From Bordetella parapertussis (GTDB lineage: Bacteria; Pseudomonadota; Gammaproteobacteria; Burkholderiales; Burkholderiaceae_B), in NCBI GenBank assembly GCA_945895265.1, contig CAMDEF010000042.1, positions 1-36,319 of the forward strand: a stretch of DNA of 36,319 bases, written 5' to 3'. The translations under genes and the position numbers were made by a program. Numbering within the stretch: position 1 is the first letter of the stretch; every line of letters starts with the position of its first letter. Below are positions 32,531 to 36,319 of the stretch, one piece after another. The notes under the pieces were generated by a model. That model saw nothing but the letters and a program-made list of their open reading frames with translations, was not told the origin of the DNA and ran no database searches.

Positions 32531-34977
32531 ACACCATTACACAGAATATGTTGGTCAATGCAGGGCCTGAAGTGGAAGATTCGCCAAAAGTCGGCCACGG
32601 AGAAAAGCCTTTGCATGCCTTGACCGAGGACCCCCGCTACATTGGCCAAAGCGTTGAACGCCCCAGTGCTCGCAAATTGGTGCAGGGTCAGGGCACTTAC
32701 ATCGACGACATTGAGCTGCCCCGCATGGCGCATGTCGTGTACTGGCGCAGTCCCGTCGCGCATTGCAAGATCGCCCACATTGATGCCGTAGCGGCCCGCA
32801 GCATGCCCGGGGTGATTTTGGTCGCTGACGGCCATGACTTGGCCAAAATATGCAAGCCATGGGTGGCGGTTCTGGGCCATCTAGCGGGCATGAAATCGGC
32901 ACCTCAGTATCCACTGGCCCTAGACCGTGCCTGCTGGCAGGGTGAGCCGGTGGTAGCGATCGTTGCAGAAACGCGAGAGCAGGCCGAAGACGCGTTGCAG
33001 CTCATCCATGTCGAGATCGAACAATTGCCAGCCGTAGTGGACATGGAGACCGCTCTGGACCCTTCGACGCCACTCATTCATCCGGAGTTAGGTGACAACC
33101 TCTGTTTCACACGCAAGCTGGATGTGGGTCAAGTTGACGAGGCGTTTGCCAAGGCCGATGCAGTGGTCGAAACCACCTTTGAATTCGGGCGACACACAGG
33201 CGTCACACTGGAGCCGCGTTGCCAGATTGCCGACTGGAATGTTGCCGATCAGAAGCTAACTGTTTACCACTCTTTCCAGGCACCGCATATGATGCAGGAC
33301 CTGTACGCTAGGCAGTTTGACTTGCCTGAACATGCAGTGCGGGTAATCTGCAAGGATGTGGGCGGCTCGTTTGGCATCAAGGTGCATGCTTATCCGGATG
33401 ACTTTGCCACCGTGGCCTTGTCGATGATGTGCCGACGCCCGGTCAAGTTTGTGGCCGATCGCATTGAAAGTTTCACTAGCGACATTCACGCCCGTCACCA
33501 CCTTGTCAAGGCGCGCATTGCCGCTAGTAAGAGCGGAGAGATTCTGGCGTTCGAGATGAATGATCTGACGGGCATTGGTCCGTATTCCATGTTCCCTCGC
33601 ACTAGCGCGATCGAAGGCAATCAGGTGGTCAATTTGGTGGGTGGACCCTATAAACACACAAACTACCGGGCGCACTTGGACGTGGTGTTTCAGAACAAGA
33701 CACCAACTTGCCAGTACCGTGGGGTGGGCCACCCCATCGCCTGTGCAGTGACCGAAGGGCTGGTCGACCAGGCGGCGCGAGCCATTGGCATGGACCCGCT
33801 TGAATTCCGCAAAAAGAATGTGATTCCGGATGACGCCTACCCCACCACGGGGGCCAGCGGCATCAAGCTCGAAGTCTTGTCGCATGAGGCTTGCCTGAAC
33901 AAGATCGAGAAGATGATGGATTACCCACGCCTCAAGGCGGAAATTGCACAGCTGCGTGAACAAGGCATTTACCGCGGCATTGGCTTTGCTGCGTTGATTG
34001 AGCTCACAAACCCGAGTGCGGCCTTTTATGGGGTCGGTGGCGCGCGTATTGCATCGCAGGACGGTTGCACCATCCGACTAGACCCTTCGGGTGCCATCAG
34101 CGTGAGCGTGAGCGTGGGCGAACAAGGCCAGGGCAATGACGGCATTTACCGACAGATTTCGGCGGACGCTGTCGGCGTTGATCTTGAAAAAGTGCGACTG
34201 ATTATGAGCGACACCGATGTCACTCCCTATGGCGGCGGCACTTGGGCTTCGCGCGGTGCGGGTGTTGGCGGCGAGGCGGTTTTGCTGGCCTCTCAAGCAT
34301 TGCGTGCCAACATCCTCAAGTTAGCTGCCGTCATCCTCAAGCGTAGCGAGGCTGAATTGAAAGTGCGCCGTGGCCATGTGGTGGACGCTGGCACCTTGGA
34401 GTCGGTGCTGGACTTTGCCGAACTCGGCCGCATTGCCTACTTCCGTTCGGATCTTTTACCCAATGACTTCACGCCGGAGCTGATGGTGACGCGCCACTAT
34501 GCCCAGCGCGACTATCCCTTCATCTTCACCAATGGTGTGCAGGTCTCCTACGTCGAAGTTGATCCAGACACCGGTTTTGTGAAATTGCTCAAACACTGGG
34601 CAGTTGAGGATTGCGGTCGGATACTCAACCCCAAACTTGTCGACGAGCAGATTCGTGGGGCCATTGTGCAGGGCATTGGCGGAGCCCTTTTTGAAGAGTG
34701 CCTGTACGACGAAGAAGGGCTCATGCGCAATGCCAACATGGCCGATTACCTGGTACCCATGAGCGGCGAAATGCCCGACATTGAGGTGGCGCATGTGCAG
34801 ACACCCACGCGCAGCAGCCAGCTTGGCGCCAAAGGTGCTGGCGAGGCAGGGACTGCCGGGGCTCCTGCAGCGGTGATGAACGCGATCAATGACGCGCTGG
34901 CGCCGTTCAAGGCGCAGCTCTGGTCGCAACCGATCACGCCGGAGAAAGTGCTGCGCGCCTTGGGTCGTGTGGCCTGA
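32527..34977 (+). CDS. Molybdenum hydroxylase large subunit (CoxL-like, not CO dehydrogenase)
   Basis: An 816-residue molybdopterin-cytosine-dinucleotide subunit of the xanthine oxidase family. Landmarks: GGSFGIKVHAYPDD (279-292), the active-site loop TPTCQYRGVGHPIAC (392-406), GEQGQG mid-protein and GAKGAGEAGTAG with the catalytic Glu near 773. True form I CO dehydrogenases have AYXCSFR in the loop; it is absent, so CO is not the expected substrate. The enzyme should hydroxylate a heterocycle, aldehyde or activated carbon of an organic acid with water as oxygen donor. No maturation genes (coxDEF or MocA-like) follow, so cofactor insertion must be supplied elsewhere. It is the last gene of the operon. 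Confidence 0.9.
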   Translation: MNTITQNMLVNAGPEVEDSPKVGHGEKPLHALTEDPRYIGQSVERPSARKLVQGQGTYIDDIELPRMAHVVYWRSPVAHCKIAHIDAVAARSMPGVILVADGHDLAKICKPWVAVLGHLAGMKSAPQYPLALDRACWQGEPVVAIVAETREQAEDALQLIHVEIEQLPAVVDMETALDPSTPLIHPELGDNLCFTRKLDVGQVDEAFAKADAVVETTFEFGRHTGVTLEPRCQIADWNVADQKLTVYHSFQAPHMMQDLYARQFDLPEHAVRVICKDVGGSFGIKVHAYPDDFATVALSMMCRRPVKFVADRIESFTSDIHARHHLVKARIAASKSGEILAFEMNDLTGIGPYSMFPRTSAIEGNQVVNLVGGPYKHTNYRAHLDVVFQNKTPTCQYRGVGHPIACAVTEGLVDQAARAIGMDPLEFRKKNVIPDDAYPTTGASGIKLEVLSHEACLNKIEKMMDYPRLKAEIAQLREQGIYRGIGFAALIELTNPSAAFYGVGGARIASQDGCTIRLDPSGAISVSVSVGEQGQGNDGIYRQISADAVGVDLEKVRLIMSDTDVTPYGGGTWASRGAGVGGEAVLLASQALRANILKLAAVILKRSEAELKVRRGHVVDAGTLESVLDFAELGRIAYFRSDLLPNDFTPELMVTRHYAQRDYPFIFTNGVQVSYVEVDPDTGFVKLLKHWAVEDCGRILNPKLVDEQIRGAIVQGIGGALFEECLYDEEGLMRNANMADYLVPMSGEMPDIEVAHVQTPTRSSQLGAKGAGEAGTAGAPAAVMNAINDALAPFKAQLWSQPITPEKVLRALGRVA

Positions 34978-35040
34978 GCGCGTGCCTGCGAACCATGAGG
35001 AACGCTGTTGAATGGCATCCAAAACTAGGACGTTAAACAT

Positions 35041-35095
35041 TGAAAATGTTGAATTCAATTCAGCATTAACTTGCACTTTTAAATCAACATTTTCA
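35041..35095. repeat. 12-bp perfect inverted repeat
   Basis: TGAAAATGTTGA (35041-35052) and TCAACATTTTCA (35084-35095), 31 nt apart, in the gene-free stretch 34978-35572. Possibly a remnant of an element end or an operator. No associated gene is seen. Confidence 0.45.
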
Positions 35096-35175
35096 CTATG
35101 CCGGAAACGATTGTCTTCACCAATAGAAAAGCCTGCTAAGTAATCCTAGACACCCCTGAACCGTCCAAAGTAAAT

Positions 35176-35197
35176 AAGCGTCCAGAGCTGGGCGCTT
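35176..35197 (+). terminator. Hairpin, possible terminator of the hydroxylase operon
   Basis: AAGCGTCCA, a GAGC loop and TGGGCGCTT give a 9-bp stem with one G-T pair, followed by a short TTTGCT. It lies 200 bp after the large-subunit gene. Confidence 0.4.
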
Positions 35198-35280
35198 TGC
35201 TAAAACATCAGAGAAGAGGCGGTTACTCAGTTTATTGCACATCCAAGTTTTATGGCTTGCAACCCGCATAAAACAGGGCT

Positions 35281-35345
35281 TATTTAATGAAACTGTTTTC
35301 TGTTAATCCTGCTGGTCTCTGGCTCAAATCTAGGGTGGGGAGCCG
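35281..35345 (+). repeat. Decayed tRNA-Asn module
   Basis: TATTTAAT...TTTTCTGTTAATCC followed by a degenerate T-arm (GGCTCAAATC) and GGGGAGCCG. The pre-tRNA segment aligns with TATTTAAACAACCG...TTTTCTG of copies A and C, so this is a mutated member of the same module family. The tRNA-like part is 35300-35345. It shares CCTGCTGG and CAAATC with the pseudo-fragment at 961-1022, which suggests an older or different tRNA-Asn lineage. It may mark the distal boundary of the accreted region. Confidence 0.6.
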
Positions 35346-35476
35346 AATGAATCCAGATATTTCTTGGATCACTTAGTCCCTTAGAAGACCGACAAAGTCT
35401 CGGACTTATAGCGTAGGGAAGTCGACGTTTTTAGCCGCAACCCCGTTGGGTCAGTTTCAACCTGCGCCAACAGACT

Positions 35477-35497
35477 GCAACCTTCGGGTGGCTTTTT
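35477..35497 (+). terminator. Terminator-like hairpin
   Basis: GCAACC, a TTCG tetraloop and GGTGGC followed by TTTTT, with one A-G mismatch. A further inverted repeat, GCTCGAAC/GTTTGAGC, follows at about 35501-35522. The remaining gene-free sequence here shows nothing else. Confidence 0.5.
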
Positions 35498-35572
35498 AAC
35501 GCTCGAACAGCAGCGTTTGAGCATAATACAGTGCATTCAAATGTGGTTTTGTAATCAGTCGGATAACATGAA

Positions 35573-36004
35573 TTACCGATTCAATTTTCTCAATTGGTAG
35601 CAGCCAGCAATATTTACGTTCGTTAAGACTGTCGTAAAACACACCTCAAGTTCACTACCCACCACTTCACCAGATAGAACACCAATGTCACTTGAGATGA
35701 CGTAACGTTTCCCATCTTTTCTGAAGGCTCCAGCAAGTAAATAACGTTCACCGGTCGCTAATTTTGCCTCACCGACGAAAGCCCCCCCTTTTTGCTCTGA
35801 GATCCTTAATGTTTGAAGACCTAGCTCACCTGACGCACTCATAGCAGGGGGGAGCTGATTTTGTGCTGTACCTGTGGTTGCCCTTGATCCTGAGACCCAC
35901 TCCCAAGTACCTAAAACATTTGGATAGTCTGCAGCACTGGGCTGACCTAATACGCCCAACATCAATGTTAGCGTTAAGAAGAATTTAAAAGTTAACGATT
36001 TCAT
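35573..36004 (-). CDS. Small secreted protein of unknown function
   Basis: 143 residues with a clear signal peptide (MKSLTFKFFLTLTLMLGVLG, cleavage probably after PSA at about 24). The mature part is beta-rich: LGTWEWVSGSRATTG, then FVGEAKLATGERYLLAGAF and two Cys (CFTTV and AGCYQL) that could form a disulfide. I do not recognise the family. LGTW-type starts occur in lipocalin-like or stress-related periplasmic proteins, but this is only a hint. It lies directly downstream of the IS4 transposase end. Confidence 0.6.
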   Translation of the reverse strand: MKSLTFKFFLTLTLMLGVLGQPSAADYPNVLGTWEWVSGSRATTGTAQNQLPPAMSASGELGLQTLRISEQKGGAFVGEAKLATGERYLLAGAFRKDGKRYVISSDIGVLSGEVVGSELEVCFTTVLTNVNIAGCYQLRKLNR

Positions 36005-36022
36005 TAGGGAAAATCAGTAGTG

Positions 36023-36319
36023 TTAAATTCCGAATAAATTCAATTGGTTAGCGGGGTCAGGTAAATCTGTTGAGAGTGCATCGCCTTGAAAGGCGCATGA
36101 AAGCTCGGTTTTCTCAAAAACTGACACCGATAATATCTGTAGCAAAGTGTAAAGCGAGGCATTAATTTGAAGTTCCTTTTTGACGATAGCAATCAGAACG
36201 TAGGTGGACACGGCGCACCAGATTTGCGTCTTGACTGCGTTCTCGCTGTTGCCCAAAAACTTCTTGATGCGAAGGTGCTGTTTGATCCACTTGAAGAACA
36301 ATTCGACTTGCCAACGATT
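36023..36319 (-). mobile_element. IS4-family transposase, C-terminal part (runs off window)
   Basis: Frame open to the window edge: FFKWIKQHLRIKKFLGNSEN, then VKTQIWCAVSTYVLIAIVKK, QINASLYTLLQILSVSVFEK and a C-terminal NQLNLFGI. Codons at the edge read NRWQVELFFKWIKQH; the Y/R-W-x-V-E-L-F-F-K-W-I-K-Q-H block holds the catalytic Glu of IS4-type (DUF4372-associated) DDE transposases. The N-terminus lies beyond 36319. The terminal inverted repeat on this side was not identified. Confidence 0.85.

Noticed and set aside
33256..33963. Long reverse-strand open frame (235 codons) within the large-subunit gene
   Set aside because: It is a shadow of the strongly supported CoxL-like gene on the plus strand, with no family motif or ribosome site of its own.
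30404..34977. Aerobic CO dehydrogenase operon
   Set aside because: The large subunit lacks the AYXCSFR loop of form I CO dehydrogenases, and no coxDEF maturation genes follow.
1..36319. CRISPR array
   Set aside because: No regularly spaced short repeats with unique spacers and no cas genes were seen; the repeats present are long and kilobases apart.

Overview
The window looks like an accessory, island-type stretch of a betaproteobacterial chromosome (Burkholderiales, perhaps Alcaligenaceae-like). The basis is the tRNA-Asn sequence, a PHA-synthase relic, two TRAP transporter operons and a molybdenum-hydroxylase operon. No housekeeping gene is visible, so this placement is inference. Base composition is patchy by eye: about 14.0-14.8 kb, 18.8-21.1 kb and 26-35 kb are clearly GC-richer than the rest, which suggests material from several donors.

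The organising feature of the left half is a repeated module of about 180 bp. It has a short lead with a 12-codon micro-ORF, a 25-nt perfect hairpin, a 12-bp-period ATTACACG repeat, and finally the last 45 nt of tRNA-Asn from the anticodon loop to CCA. Three near-complete copies lie at 51-237, 7263-7444 and 13156-13313, all in the same orientation. A left-half copy lies at 15247-15284, and two decayed relatives at 961-1022 and 35281-35345. Three of the tRNA ends are followed by a strong hairpin terminator. This reads as stepwise accretion of mobile units at tRNA-Asn. No recombinase gene is present in the window. The segment 13157-15284 has a right half-module on its left, a left half-module on its right, and 9-bp direct repeats at its edges, as if a 2.1-kb circle had been opened inside its module and inserted.

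Region by region: 0.4-1.0 kb holds an intact DUF433/DUF5615 toxin-antitoxin pair. 1.1-2.3 kb holds an internally deleted PHA synthase. 2.7-7.2 kb is a complete four-gene DevBCA/MacAB-type efflux operon (adaptor, permease, ATPase, outer-membrane factor) behind a 24-bp perfect palindrome. 7.7-11.1 kb carries a divergent pair: an exported diheme cytochrome c of the RoxA/OdsA-like peroxidase family, and a cytochrome P450 with an apparent Tat signal and CYP152/CYP74-like heme features. A periplasmic oxylipin-type pathway is a plausible inference. 11.2-13.2 kb has an EF-hand gene fragment and two genes of unknown function. 13.3-18.7 kb is a graveyard of toxin-antitoxin and IS fragments (truncated zeta-like kinase, truncated PemK-like toxin, XRE fragment, IS1380 fragment), with a Cache-domain lipoprotein, a DUF4239 membrane protein and one intact MazEF-like pair.

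The right half is catabolic. 18.8-21.1 kb encodes a DsbA-fold isomerase and an acyl-CoA synthetase. 21.7-25.1 kb is a decayed IclR regulator, a possible dehydrogenase relic and a TRAP transporter whose binding-protein gene is frameshifted at an A7 run. After an IS66 relic, 25.9-35.0 kb is a coherent divergent locus. One arm is TetR, TRAP dctPQM and a VOC protein; the other is CoxG-, CoxM-, CoxS- and CoxL-like subunits of a xanthine-oxidase-family enzyme. Two matching palindromes lie in the shared promoter. The active-site loop is not that of CO dehydrogenase, so the cluster more likely imports and hydroxylates an organic acid or heterocycle. The window ends with a small secreted protein and the 3' end of an IS4-family transposase.
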